A stretch of 64,000 bases of DNA from Brevundimonas sp. UBA6550 (GTDB lineage Bacteria > Pseudomonadota > Alphaproteobacteria > Caulobacterales > Caulobacteraceae), in NCBI RefSeq assembly GCF_002434505.1, contig NZ_DJKE01000005.1:186001-250000 (forward strand). Reading direction: 5' to 3'. Position numbers and translations under genes: made by a program. The notes under the pieces were generated by a model. The model did no database searches. It was given only the letters and a program-made list of their open reading frames with translations, and was not told where the DNA came from. Shown here one piece after another: positions 26,248 to 34,370 of the stretch. The first letter of the stretch is position 1. Every line of letters starts with the position of its first letter.

Positions 26248-26311
26248 GCTTGCGGTCGGAAGGTCAGTTGCGCCCGGAGGCCCGCTCGCCCGCCGGGATG
26301 AGGGACACGAC

Positions 26312-26857
26312 ATGATGAGGCTCGACAAGGAGCAGACGCTCATCCTCATCTGGTCGATGGCCGCCATCGCAATGACCGTCGCCGTGCTGGTCGGGGCCTG
26401 GATGGGGCTGCCGCCGCAGTGGGCGGGGATCGACGGAGCGCCGCCGCTCGCCGAGCGGCTGGCGTATGCTTTGCGGGTCGATCTGCCAATCTTCCTCTGG
26501 CTGGCTGGCTGCGTCCGCGTAGTGGCCAGCGTGCGTTTTCGCTCCGACGCGGACCGCCCGGGGTCGGCCTACGCGCCGCCGAGCGCCCGGCTGGCGGCGC
26601 CCGCGGCCGTCCTGCAGAACTCCCTGGAGCAGACGGTTTTGGCCTTCGGCGGCCATTTGATCCTGGCTACCACCTTGAGGGGGCCCGAGCTCGTCCTCCT
26701 GCCCGCTCTCGTCGCGCTCTACCTTTTCGGTCGTGTGACCTTCGCGTTCGCCTACCCCAAAGGCGCGGCGGCCCGGGCCTTCGGCATGGCGCTCACCGGC
26801 GCCTCGACCTTGGCCGCTTACGCCATCGCCATCTTCCAGATTTTCTTGGGTCGTTGA
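26312..26857 (+). CDS. MAPEG-family membrane protein
   Basis: 181 residues with four membrane helices. The segment LAAPAAVLQNSLEQTVLAFGGHLIL (about residues 93-117) carries the MAPEG-type NxxEQ motif in helix 2 region; helices also at LILIWSMAAIAMTVAVLVGAWMG, LVLLPALVALYLFGRVTFAFAYP and the C terminus. MAPEG proteins include glutathione-dependent membrane enzymes; the substrate here is unknown. A second, shorter MAPEG gene lies in the chromosome at 37916-38317. Confidence 0.8.
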   Translation: MMRLDKEQTLILIWSMAAIAMTVAVLVGAWMGLPPQWAGIDGAPPLAERLAYALRVDLPIFLWLAGCVRVVASVRFRSDADRPGSAYAPPSARLAAPAAVLQNSLEQTVLAFGGHLILATTLRGPELVLLPALVALYLFGRVTFAFAYPKGAAARAFGMALTGASTLAAYAIAIFQIFLGR

Positions 26858-26908
26858 GTTCGCCCTCCGCCTCTAGTCGCGGACCATCCCGCCCCCTAGG
26901 TTCCCGCC

Positions 26909-27349
26909 ATGCCCGATGCTCCCGCCTTCGCCCTGCAAACCATCGGCAAGCTGGCGGCCGCCACCGGGGTGAAGGTCCCTACCATCCGCTTCTATGAGCA
27001 GATCGGTCTGCTCCCCGTCCCACCGCGCACGGCTAGCGATCGGCGACTTTACGACGGGGACGCGTTGCGCCGACTGTCCTTCATCCGTCACGCGCGTCAG
27101 CTGGGTTTCGACCTCGACGCCATTCGATCGCTGCTGGATCTGGCCGACCATCCTGAAAGGCCCTGTAGCGAAGCCAACGCTATCGCCCAGCGCCACCTCG
27201 CCGATGTCACGATCAAAATCTCTCAGCTGAAGGCGCTCCAGGGAGAGCTATCCCGCATGACCGCCGAATGCGCAGGCGGCCGCGTCTCGGCCTGCAAGGT
27301 CATCGAGGTCTTGCATGATCCGGCGCCTGCAGCCGTCCCGACGGCCTAA
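26909..27349 (+). CDS. MerR-family regulator, PbrR/CadR/ZntR-like
   Basis: 146 residues. HTH LQTIGKLAAATGVKVPTIRFYEQIGLL (residues 9-35), dimer helix (about 88-118), and metal cysteines C86, C121 and C129. The spacing (35 and 8) lies between CadR (35, 7) and PbrR (35, 9), so it is a divalent-metal sensor for Pb, Cd or Zn rather than Hg or Cu. Directly followed by the FTR1-cytochrome fusion. It may act at the dyad upstream of the second CDF gene. Confidence 0.85.
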   Translation: MPDAPAFALQTIGKLAAATGVKVPTIRFYEQIGLLPVPPRTASDRRLYDGDALRRLSFIRHARQLGFDLDAIRSLLDLADHPERPCSEANAIAQRHLADVTIKISQLKALQGELSRMTAECAGGRVSACKVIEVLHDPAPAAVPTA

Positions 27350-27416
27350 GCGCGACATTGGCCGCGACACCTCGTCGCACGAATGCTAATGCGACCCGTT
27401 CACAGCTAGGCTCGTC

Positions 27417-29354
27417 ATGCGTCATCTGCTCCGATCGCTTCTCTTGGCTCTTGCCTTGGGCTTCTCCATTCCCGCCCACGCCCAAGCCCCCGCCGCCTCC
27501 GAGGCCCAGGTCGCCTGGCGCTTGCTGGATTATGTCGCGGTCGACTATGCCGGCGCCGTCGCGAACGGACAGGTCATCAGCGCTGCCGAATACGGAGAAA
27601 TGATCGAGTTCGCCGGTCAGATCCGCACCCGGATCGCCGCCCTCCCCGCCCATGAGGCGAAAGCGGACCTCTCGCGGAACGCCGCAGCGCTCGAGAGCAG
27701 CATCCGCGCCAAAGCCTCGCCGGAAGACGTCGGCGCCCGGGCCAAGTCCCTCGCCGCGGCGCTGCTCGCGGCCTATCCGAGCCCGCTGGCGCCGGCCTTC
27801 CCACCCGATCTCGCCCGGGGGCAGGCCCTCTATCAGGAGCAGTGCGCCGTCTGCCACGGCGTCACCGGACGAGCCGACGGCGAGGGCGCCCAGGGGCTGG
27901 ATCCCGCGCCCATCGCCTTCGCTGACGTCGAGCGCGCCCGCCAGCGCAGCGTGTTCGGCCTCTATCAGGTGATCGACCAGGGCCTGGACGGCACCGCCAT
28001 GGCCAGTTTCGCGCATCTCCCGGCGGAGGATCGCTGGGCCCTGGCCTTCTACGTCGGGCGGTTCGCCTTCACCGACGCCGAGGCCGCCGAAGGCCAACGT
28101 CTGTGGGAGAGCGATCCGGCGATCCGCACCGCCTTCCCCACCTTGGCCTCCGTCACCCAGACCACGCCCGCCGACCTGGCGTCGCGCATCGGCGAGACCA
28201 AGGCCCGCGCCGTCACCGCCTACATCCGCCGGCATCCGGATGCCGCCTCTCCGGCCTCGGGCGGCGCGCTCACGCTCGCCCGCACACGCCTGGCGGAAAG
28301 CCTGGCGGCCTACCGCGCGGGCGACCGCAAACAGGCCGCCGATCTGGCGCTCTCGGCCTATCTCGACGGCTTCGAGCCGGTGGAGCCGGCGCTCGGCGCC
28401 CGCGACGGCGCCCTGCTGCGTCGTGTCGAAACCGCCATGACCGGCCTGCGGGCCGCCATCGGGCGCGGCGCGCCCGCCGAAGAGGTCCAGGCCCAGGTCG
28501 CGCGGCTCAACGCCCTGCTCGACACCGCCGAACGGGCCCTGGCCCCGCAGGAGGCGGACAACGTCGCCAGTTTCGCGGGCGCCTTCACCATCCTGCTTCG
28601 CGAAGGCCTGGAGGCTCTGCTGATCGTGGTCGCCATGATCGCCTTCCTGCGCAAGGCGGAACGCCCCGAGGCGCTGCGCTATGTACACGGCGGCTGGGTC
28701 GCGGCCCTGCTCGCCGGCGGGGCCACCTGGGCGGCGGCGACCTTCCTGATCTCGATCAGCGGGGCGAGCCGGGAGCTGACGGAGGGCTTCGGTTCTCTGC
28801 TGGCGGGCGCGGTCCTGGTCTCGGTCGGCATCTGGATGCATGGCAAGTCCCACGCGGACGCCTGGCAGATCTACATCCGCGAGAAACTGTCCAAGGCCCT
28901 GTCGGGGCGGTCGGCCTGGCTGCTGTTCCTGCTCGCCTTCGTGGTGGTCTACCGCGAGGTGTTTGAGACCATCCTGTTCTACGCCGCCATCTGGAGCCAA
29001 GGCGGCCATGTCGGCATGCTGGCCGGCGCCTTGACCGCCGTGGCCATTCTGGCGGTCATCGCCTGGGCCCTGCTGACCTACAGCAAGCGCCTGCCGATCG
29101 GTCAGTCCTTCTCCCTCAGCTCGATCCTGATGGACGTGCTTTCGGTCGTGCTGGTCGGCAAGGGGGTCGCGGCCCTGCAGGAGGCGGGCTGGATCGATGT
29201 CCATCCGATCGCCTGGCTTCCCCGAATCGAGATCCTTGGCCTCTACCCGACGCTCGAGGTCGTCGGGGTCCAGATCCTGACCGTGGCCATTCTTGCGATC
29301 GGCTTCGTCCGATCGTCCCGGCCGTCGGGCACAAAGGCCCCGACTGCCGCCTGA
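27417..29354 (+). CDS. Cytochrome c-FTR1 permease fusion (PbrT-like)
   Basis: 645 residues. Signal peptide to about residue 22, then a periplasmic region with a cytochrome c motif CAVCH (C143, C146, H147), and a C-terminal FTR1 permease with seven helices from about residue 385. The two REGxE-type motifs are present as REGLE (about 394) and REVFE (about 512), the ferric-iron binding motifs of FTR1. The same cytochrome-FTR1 fusion is PbrT, the lead-uptake protein of Cupriavidus pbr; others import iron. Beside a PbrR-like MerR and an lspA/pbrC relic, the PbrT reading is favoured. Confidence 0.88.
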   Translation: MRHLLRSLLLALALGFSIPAHAQAPAASEAQVAWRLLDYVAVDYAGAVANGQVISAAEYGEMIEFAGQIRTRIAALPAHEAKADLSRNAAALESSIRAKASPEDVGARAKSLAAALLAAYPSPLAPAFPPDLARGQALYQEQCAVCHGVTGRADGEGAQGLDPAPIAFADVERARQRSVFGLYQVIDQGLDGTAMASFAHLPAEDRWALAFYVGRFAFTDAEAAEGQRLWESDPAIRTAFPTLASVTQTTPADLASRIGETKARAVTAYIRRHPDAASPASGGALTLARTRLAESLAAYRAGDRKQAADLALSAYLDGFEPVEPALGARDGALLRRVETAMTGLRAAIGRGAPAEEVQAQVARLNALLDTAERALAPQEADNVASFAGAFTILLREGLEALLIVVAMIAFLRKAERPEALRYVHGGWVAALLAGGATWAAATFLISISGASRELTEGFGSLLAGAVLVSVGIWMHGKSHADAWQIYIREKLSKALSGRSAWLLFLLAFVVVYREVFETILFYAAIWSQGGHVGMLAGALTAVAILAVIAWALLTYSKRLPIGQSFSLSSILMDVLSVVLVGKGVAALQEAGWIDVHPIAWLPRIEILGLYPTLEVVGVQILTVAILAIGFVRSSRPSGTKAPTAA

Positions 29355-29381
29355 TCTCTAATGAGCGCGCGTCTAACGCCG

Positions 29382-30161
29382 TCAGGTCGGCGTGGAAGGA
29401 CTTTGCGGGACCTGCGGCTTGAAGGCGATGGCCGACAGATCCGTCGCGGCGTCGATCGCAAGCCCGGAGGCTCTACGCTCGGAGTAGCGGTCGACCAGCT
29501 GGACAGCGTGGGGCCGGGTCAGGATGGTGAAGCGCACCAGCTCCTCCATTACGTCGACGATCCGCTCGTAGTAGGCGGAGGGCTTCATCCGCCCGGCGTC
29601 GTCGAACTCCTGAAAGGCCTTGGCAACGCTCGACTGGTTGGGGATAGTGATCATCCGCATCCAGCGGCCGAGCAGGCGCAGGGTGTTGACGGCGTTGAAA
29701 CTCTGGGACCCGCCGGAAACCTGCATGACGGCCAAGGTCCGCCCCTGAGTCGGGCGGACGCCGCCCATGCTGAGGGGCAGATGGTCGATCTGCAGCTTCA
29801 TCAGGCCCGAGACCTGGCCATGCCGTTCGGGGCTGCACCAGACCATGCCTTCGGACCAGAGGGCATGCTCGCGCAGTTCGCGCACGGCCGGGTGGTCGTC
29901 GTCGCCCGGCGCCCCCGGAAGGGGCAGGTCCGACGGATCGAAGATGCGGGTTTCGCATCCCATCCACTGCAGCAGGCGGGCCGCCTCCTCGACGCAGAAG
30001 CGCGAGTAGGACCGTTCGCGCAGCGATCCGTACAGAAGCAGGATCCGGAGCGGAGGGTCGTGCGGCCCCAGACCGCGAGCAGGATCGACCGACAAATAGG
30101 CCTTGTCCAGGGCCGGCAGATGATCCGGATCAGGCAGCGCCCGCAGGCGGTCGAACGTCAT
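29382..30161 (-). CDS. arsH: ArsH organoarsenical oxidase
   Basis: 259 residues from an ATG that shares one base with the arsN2 stop (TGATG). NADPH-dependent FMN reductase fold: [13 protein letters not shown] (FMN-phosphate loop, residues about 42-54), then [20 protein letters not shown] and [24 protein letters not shown], all ArsH landmarks. ArsH oxidises trivalent organoarsenicals such as methylarsenite to the less toxic pentavalent form. Last gene of the ars operon. Confidence 0.95.
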   Translation of the reverse strand: MTFDRLRALPDPDHLPALDKAYLSVDPARGLGPHDPPLRILLLYGSLRERSYSRFCVEEAARLLQWMGCETRIFDPSDLPLPGAPGDDDHPAVRELREHALWSEGMVWCSPERHGQVSGLMKLQIDHLPLSMGGVRPTQGRTLAVMQVSGGSQSFNAVNTLRLLGRWMRMITIPNQSSVAKAFQEFDDAGRMKPSAYYERIVDVMEELVRFTILTRPHAVQLVDRYSERRASGLAIDAATDLSAIAFKPQVPQSPSTPT

Positions 30162-30577
30162 CACAGGTCCTTGGTCAGATAGGCCGCCGATGCCGGGCAC
30201 AGCCCCGCGAACTCGCGGGTCCGCCGGATCGCCTCCGGCGCCGTCTGGCGGTCCGCCGCCCGGTAGCCGTGCCGAGTGAAGAAGGGCTCGGCCGTGGTGG
30301 TGAGCAGATGAAGGCGTGCGCCGCCCAAGTCACCGGCGACGGTTTCGACGGCGGCCAGCATCCGGCTTCCGAGGCCACGCGCCTTCCGGTCGGCGAGCAC
30401 CACCAGGGAGCGGAGCAGCAGGTCGCGCCCCTCCCCTTCAAGCCCGACGTAGCCGACGACGGCGCCGTCGTGATCGGCGCTGAAGTAGCGGCCGGCCTCA
30501 GGCGCGGGCAGGCCTTCGGCCCGCAGCGCGGCGATCAGGCCGACGTCGTGCGCCTCGATCAGATGCAGGACCACCAT
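30161..30577 (-). CDS. arsN2: ArsN2-type GNAT acetyltransferase
   Basis: 138 residues. The GNAT core [39 protein letters not shown] includes the acetyl-CoA loop RKARGLGS. The C-terminal [41 protein letters not shown] is characteristic of the arsenic-linked ArsN2 family. Related ArsN1 acetylates arsinothricin; the ArsN2 substrate is less certain. One-base overlaps with acr3 upstream and arsH downstream place it firmly in the operon. Confidence 0.9.
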   Translation of the reverse strand: MVVLHLIEAHDVGLIAALRAEGLPAPEAGRYFSADHDGAVVGYVGLEGEGRDLLLRSLVVLADRKARGLGSRMLAAVETVAGDLGGARLHLLTTTAEPFFTRHGYRAADRQTAPEAIRRTREFAGLCPASAAYLTKDL

Positions 30578-31656
30578 CACCCGGCGTCCGCCGGCGGAAC
30601 GGTGTCGGGGAACCAGCGCCGGCCCATCCAGAGGGCGACCGACACCAGCAGGATCAGCACCGGCACCTCGACCAGCGGGCCGATGACGGCGGCGAAGGCG
30701 ACCGGCGAGGCCAGGCCGAAGGCCGCGATGGCGACCGCGATGGCCAGCTCGAAATTGTTGGAGGCCGCGGTGAAGGCCAGGGCCGTGGTGCGCGGGTAGT
30801 CGGCCTCGCTCAGCTTGCCCATCAGGAAGCTGACGACGAACATGACGAGGAAGTAGATCGTCAGCGGAATGGCGATGCGCAGGGCGTCCAGCGGCAGGGC
30901 GACGACCTCTCCGCCCTTGAGGCTGAACATGGCCACGATGGTGAACAGCAGCGCGATCAGGGTGATCGGCCCGATGCGCGGAAGAAAGCGGCGCTCGTAC
31001 CATTCGGCGCCCTTACGGGCGATCAGGCTGCGGCGGGTCAGGAAACCCGCCAGGAACGGCATGCCGAGATAGACCAGCACGGCTCCGGCGATGGTCCAGA
31101 CGCGGACGTCCACCACGCTGCCCTGCAGGCCGAACAGCGGCGGCAGGACGGTGAGGAAGAGCCAGGCGTAGAGGCTGAAAAACAGGATCTGGAAGACCGA
31201 GTTGAAGGCCACGAGGCCGGCCACATACTGGTTGTCGCCGCGCGCCAGCTGGTTCCATACCAGCACCATGGCGATGCAGCGCGCCAGGCCGATCAGGATC
31301 ACGCCGGTCATGTACTCCGGCTGATCGCGCAGGAAGATCACCGCCAGGACGAACATCAGCACCGGCCCGAGAACCCAGTTCTGGATCAGGGACAGGGCCA
31401 GGACCCGCTTGTCGACGAACACGCGCGGCAAGGCCTCATAGCGGACCTTTGCCAGCGGCGGGTACATCATCAGGATCAGGCCGATGGCGATCGGGATGTT
31501 GGTGGTCCCGACCGAGAGGCTGTCGACCCAGGCGGGCAAGCCCGGCACGACGGTTCCGAGCAGGACGCCCAGCGCCATGGCGGCGAAGATCCATAGCGTC
31601 AGCCAGCGGTCGAGGAACGACAGGCGGCGCGGCGAAGCGGCGGGTGCGTCGGTCAT
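30577..31656 (-). CDS. acr3: ACR3-family arsenite efflux permease
   Basis: 359 residues, ten membrane helices. The family signature [34 protein letters not shown] (about residues 123-156) contains the conserved Cys needed for As(III) transport, and [23 protein letters not shown] near residue 296 is the second conserved block. Exports arsenite made by ArsC. Overlaps arsC by 4 bases. Confidence 0.96.
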   Translation of the reverse strand: MTDAPAASPRRLSFLDRWLTLWIFAAMALGVLLGTVVPGLPAWVDSLSVGTTNIPIAIGLILMMYPPLAKVRYEALPRVFVDKRVLALSLIQNWVLGPVLMFVLAVIFLRDQPEYMTGVILIGLARCIAMVLVWNQLARGDNQYVAGLVAFNSVFQILFFSLYAWLFLTVLPPLFGLQGSVVDVRVWTIAGAVLVYLGMPFLAGFLTRRSLIARKGAEWYERRFLPRIGPITLIALLFTIVAMFSLKGGEVVALPLDALRIAIPLTIYFLVMFVVSFLMGKLSEADYPRTTALAFTAASNNFELAIAVAIAAFGLASPVAFAAVIGPLVEVPVLILLVSVALWMGRRWFPDTVPPADAG

Positions 31657-32078
31657 CGCGTCACCCGCCGGCCGTCGGCGTCGATGACGACCTCCCCGTC
31701 TTCCTTGGTGAAGGGCTTCAGGTTCTCGGCCGGCAGCAGGTCCAGCACGGCCTCCGATGGGCGGCAGAGGCCCACGCCCAGGGGACTTACGACGATCGGA
31801 CGGTTGAGCAGGATCGGATGGGCCTCGATCGCATCGAGCAGCTGCTCATCAGTCAGGTCGGGGTTCTCGAGACCCAACTCGGCGAAGGGCGTGCCCTTCT
31901 CCCGCAGCAAGTCGCGCAGCGGGGCGCCCGTGCGCTCCGCCAGCCAGGCGATCAGGGCGCGCGTCGGCGGGGTCTTTAGATACTCGACTACGTGAGGCTC
32001 GATCCCGACGTGCCGGATCAGCTCGAGAGCGTTGCGAGACGTCCCGCAGGCGGGGTTGTGATAGATGATGATGTCCAT
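31653..32078 (-). CDS. arsC: Arsenate reductase, glutaredoxin-dependent
   Basis: 141 residues. N-terminal [16 protein letters not shown] has the catalytic cysteine C11 in the HNPxCGTSR motif, and [19 protein letters not shown] provides the Arg that stabilises the arsenate adduct. Reduces As(V) to As(III) for ACR3. It follows arsR by 7 bases and overlaps acr3. Confidence 0.95.
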   Translation of the reverse strand: MDIIIYHNPACGTSRNALELIRHVGIEPHVVEYLKTPPTRALIAWLAERTGAPLRDLLREKGTPFAELGLENPDLTDEQLLDAIEAHPILLNRPIVVSPLGVGLCRPSEAVLDLLPAENLKPFTKEDGEVVIDADGRRVTR

Positions 32079-32085
32079 GTTGTCC

Positions 32086-32421
32086 TCAGGGGCGACAGGG
32101 CGCGAGTTCGGCCAGCAAGGGCTCGCACAGGTCCGCCCGGCCCCCGCAGCAGTCCTTGAGCAGGAACAGGACGAGGTCGCGAAGCCGGTCCAGATCGGCC
32201 CGGTAGATGATCGATCGACTGCGACGCTCCGACTTGATCAGTCCCGCCCGGGTCAGGACGCCGAGATGGGACGACAGCGTGTTCGCCGGAATGGCCAAAT
32301 GGTTAGAGATGTCACCAGCCGGCAGACCGTCGGGCTCGTGGCGGACCAATAGGCGAAACGCCTCCAGCCGCGTTGACTGCGCCAAGGCGGCCAGGGCGAG
32401 AATCGAAGCTTCGGTTTCCAT
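32086..32421 (-). CDS. arsR: ArsR-family arsenic repressor
   Basis: 111 residues, winged-helix: GDISNHLAIPANTLSSHLGVLTRAGLIKSERRSRSIIYRA. The classical ELCVC motif is absent from the HTH. Instead cysteines C91, C92, C99 and C109 cluster at the C terminus (DCCGGRADLCEP), similar to the C-terminal As(III) site (C95, C96, C102) of the Acidithiobacillus ArsR. First gene of arsR-arsC-acr3-arsN2-arsH, with its operator directly upstream. Confidence 0.93.
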   Translation of the reverse strand: METEASILALAALAQSTRLEAFRLLVRHEPDGLPAGDISNHLAIPANTLSSHLGVLTRAGLIKSERRSRSIIYRADLDRLRDLVLFLLKDCCGGRADLCEPLLAELAPCRP

Positions 32422-32423
32422 TA

Positions 32424-32455
32424 TTCCATATTAGTCGAATTATGGAAATATTCAA
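32424..32455 (-). promoter_or_regulatory. ars promoter and ArsR operator
   Basis: Minus-strand TTGAAT (32455-32450) and TAATAT (32433-32428) are 16 bases apart. A perfect 7-base inverted repeat, TTCCATA (32424-32430) and TATGGAA (32441-32447), overlaps both the spacer and the -10, as expected for an ArsR repressor site. Transcription should start at or very near the ATG at 32421, so the arsR message may be leaderless. Confidence 0.75.
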
Positions 32456-32557
32456 GTCGCGTGTCCCGGGAGTTGCGCAAGCCTACGGTGGAGAGGGTAC
32501 GGCTAGGCCCGTCGGACTCTTTCGAGTTCGATTCTTCGCAGCAAAGCGGAGATTACG

Positions 32558-32851
32558 ATGGCCCAGACCACCCCACCCCTGCGGCGCACGATCAAGAAGC
32601 CCGAACTGCACCAGATGGTGCCGCTCGCCGACAGCACCATCTGGGAGATGGAGCGCCGCGGCGAATTCCCGAAGCGGTTCCTCCTGACGCCCCGCTGCGT
32701 GGTCTGGGACCTGGCCGAGGTCGAGGCCTGGCTGGAGCGGCGCCGTAACCAGCCGATCCGGCGCGCGCCCCCGCCCGACGTCCGCCGGCGCGTCAGCCGA
32801 CCGGTCAGAACTTCGGATCGAAGCGAGGCCCCTCTCCCTCCGGCACACTGA
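32558..32851 (+). CDS. AlpA-family regulator / excisionase-like protein
   Basis: 97 residues. The MerR-like small HTH LHQMVPLADSTIWEMERRGEFPKRFLLTPRCVVWDLAEVEAWLERRR (residues 16-62) is the AlpA pattern of P4-like elements, where it controls integrase expression or acts as an excision factor. The tail is arginine-rich. Convergent with the integrase gene, sharing 47 bases at the 3' ends, a common arrangement at integrative-element ends. Confidence 0.85.
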   Translation: MAQTTPPLRRTIKKPELHQMVPLADSTIWEMERRGEFPKRFLLTPRCVVWDLAEVEAWLERRRNQPIRRAPPPDVRRRVSRPVRTSDRSEAPLPPAH

Positions 32852-34058
32852 GCACCGGCGTGAACGTCCGCCCGGCCTCCCACGCCTCGACCGCGTCCGA
32901 CCACTGCTGCGCCATGTGCCGCCGCTGCATTTCGAACTCCGCCTTGTTGTACACGCCCCGGGACGACCGTTCCTCGTGGGCCAGGCCTTTCTCGATCCAG
33001 TCGGAGTTGAAGCCCATTTCGTGCAGCAGTGTCGAGGCCGTCCGCCGCAGGTCGTGCACTGTGAACGGCTCCAGAGGCAGTCCTCGCTTCTTCGCCAACT
33101 CGGCGATGGCGGAGGTCACGCGATTGAAGGTCGCCCGCGACATCGGCGCGTCCGCGTCGTAGCGCGACGGCAGGATGTATCTGGAGTTCCCCGCGCAGGT
33201 CTTCAGGGCGATCAGGATGTCGAGCATCTGGGTCGACAGATAGACGTTGTGGGGCCGGGAGCGTTTCATCCGCGCCGCGGGGATCGACCAGACGGCGTTC
33301 TCGAAATCCACCTCCGGCCAGACGCCGTCCTGCAGCTCGCTCTTTCGCACCATGCTGAGCAGGATAAACTTCAGCCCGAGGCGGATCGTCGGCAGGGTCG
33401 CCACCTCACCGAGGAGGCCGAGCATGATGCGGATCTCGCTGGGCGACAGACTGCGGTCGCGCGGCCGGAAGGTCGCGATCGATGCAGGCCCGACGCCGTC
33501 CGCCGGATTGTCGATCTTCTCGCCGTGCAGGATGGCCCAGGCGTAGATCTGTTTGACGATATCGCGGACGTGGATCGCCGTCGCCGGCGCGCCGCGATCG
33601 ACGATGGTCTTGCAGTGGGCCCGGATGTCGTCCGGGGTGATCTCGCTGAGCAGGCGGTTTCGCCACTGCGGCAGCACCTCGCGATTGAAGATCGACCGGC
33701 GCATGTTCCGCGTGCTGTCCGCCATCGGGGCGGTGTCCATCCAGCGCTGGGCGACATGCTCGAAGCTGCGCGCCTCTTTCAGACGACGCTTGGCGCGCTG
33801 CTTCTCCAGAGCGGGCGAGACGCCCTCCGCGATGGTCCGCTTGACCTCGAACAGGCGCTCCCGAGCCTGCGACAAGCTCAGACCACCCCGACCGTATCGG
33901 CCAAGCGTCAGCGTCTCCCGCCGACCGTTGAAGCGATAGTCGTAGCGGAACGAGATCGCGCCGCCCGGCGAGATGTAGGCGTACAAGCCGTCCCTGTCGG
34001 TACTCTTGTAAGGCTTTGATTTTGGTTTCAAATTCTTCAGGGCGGCGTCGGTAAGCAC
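32805..34058 (-). CDS. int: Tyrosine recombinase integrase
   Basis: 417 residues from the GTG at 34058 (GAGGAG 10 bases upstream); a longer open frame to 34286 lacks family sequence. An N-terminal arm-binding domain (LTDAALKNLKPKSKPYKSTDRDGLYAYISPGG) is followed by the SAM-like core-binding domain and the catalytic domain, with Arg in SMVRKSELQDG, HDLRR (His-x-x-Arg), His in GLAHEERSS and the nucleophile Tyr in GVYNKAEFE. P4-type integrase. Its position against the 3' end of guaA points to guaA as the attachment site. Confidence 0.95.
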   Translation of the reverse strand: MLTDAALKNLKPKSKPYKSTDRDGLYAYISPGGAISFRYDYRFNGRRETLTLGRYGRGGLSLSQARERLFEVKRTIAEGVSPALEKQRAKRRLKEARSFEHVAQRWMDTAPMADSTRNMRRSIFNREVLPQWRNRLLSEITPDDIRAHCKTIVDRGAPATAIHVRDIVKQIYAWAILHGEKIDNPADGVGPASIATFRPRDRSLSPSEIRIMLGLLGEVATLPTIRLGLKFILLSMVRKSELQDGVWPEVDFENAVWSIPAARMKRSRPHNVYLSTQMLDILIALKTCAGNSRYILPSRYDADAPMSRATFNRVTSAIAELAKKRGLPLEPFTVHDLRRTASTLLHEMGFNSDWIEKGLAHEERSSRGVYNKAEFEMQRRHMAQQWSDAVEAWEAGRTFTPVLSVPEGEGPRFDPKF

Positions 34059-34238
34059 GGTAAAATCTCCTCGCACCGGACAGGGTCGGAATTCGGGGGT
34101 TCGAGGTCGATATTTCTCAATCTTTCCAGCACCCTGTGCGAAAAGAATACCGTCATCGGCTCGCCGTGGTCCTGACGGTATGAGCCGGTTTCCATGGGAG
34201 CAACGGGACGCGATACCGTCAGACAGGTCGGCATCACG

Positions 34239-34273
34239 AAAAAAAAGACCCTCCGAAAGGCTTCGAAGGGTCT
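34239..34273 (-). terminator. Rho-independent terminator downstream of guaA
   Basis: Minus strand: AGACCCT pairs with AGGGTCT, then one mismatch, then TTCG with CGAA around a 4-base loop (34273-34246), followed by eight T residues (34246-34239). It ends guaA transcription about 77 bases past the stop codon and separates it from the integrase gene on the same strand. It probably lies inside the element, that is, it came with the integration. Confidence 0.88.
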
Positions 34274-34349
34274 CGACAGAATTCACTTTTACGTCAGTGC
34301 CTTACGGATCAAATCGGAAGCGTTCTCGAAAGCTCCCGAAGGGCCCGAA

Positions 34350-34370
34350 TTATTCCCACTCGATCGTGCC
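34350..34370. other. att: Probable attachment-site core at the guaA 3' end
   Basis: Inference from the integrase abutting the end of guaA. Elements of this kind recombine in the last codons of guaA (here TTATTCCCACTCGATCGTGC) and restore the coding end. The second copy should lie beyond the left window edge; no copy of this string was found elsewhere in the window. Confidence 0.45.

Noticed and set aside
26840..26908. Partial CCTCTAG-like match upstream of the second merR gene as its own operator
   Set aside because: Only one half-site (CCTCTAGT) is seen; the other half does not pair.
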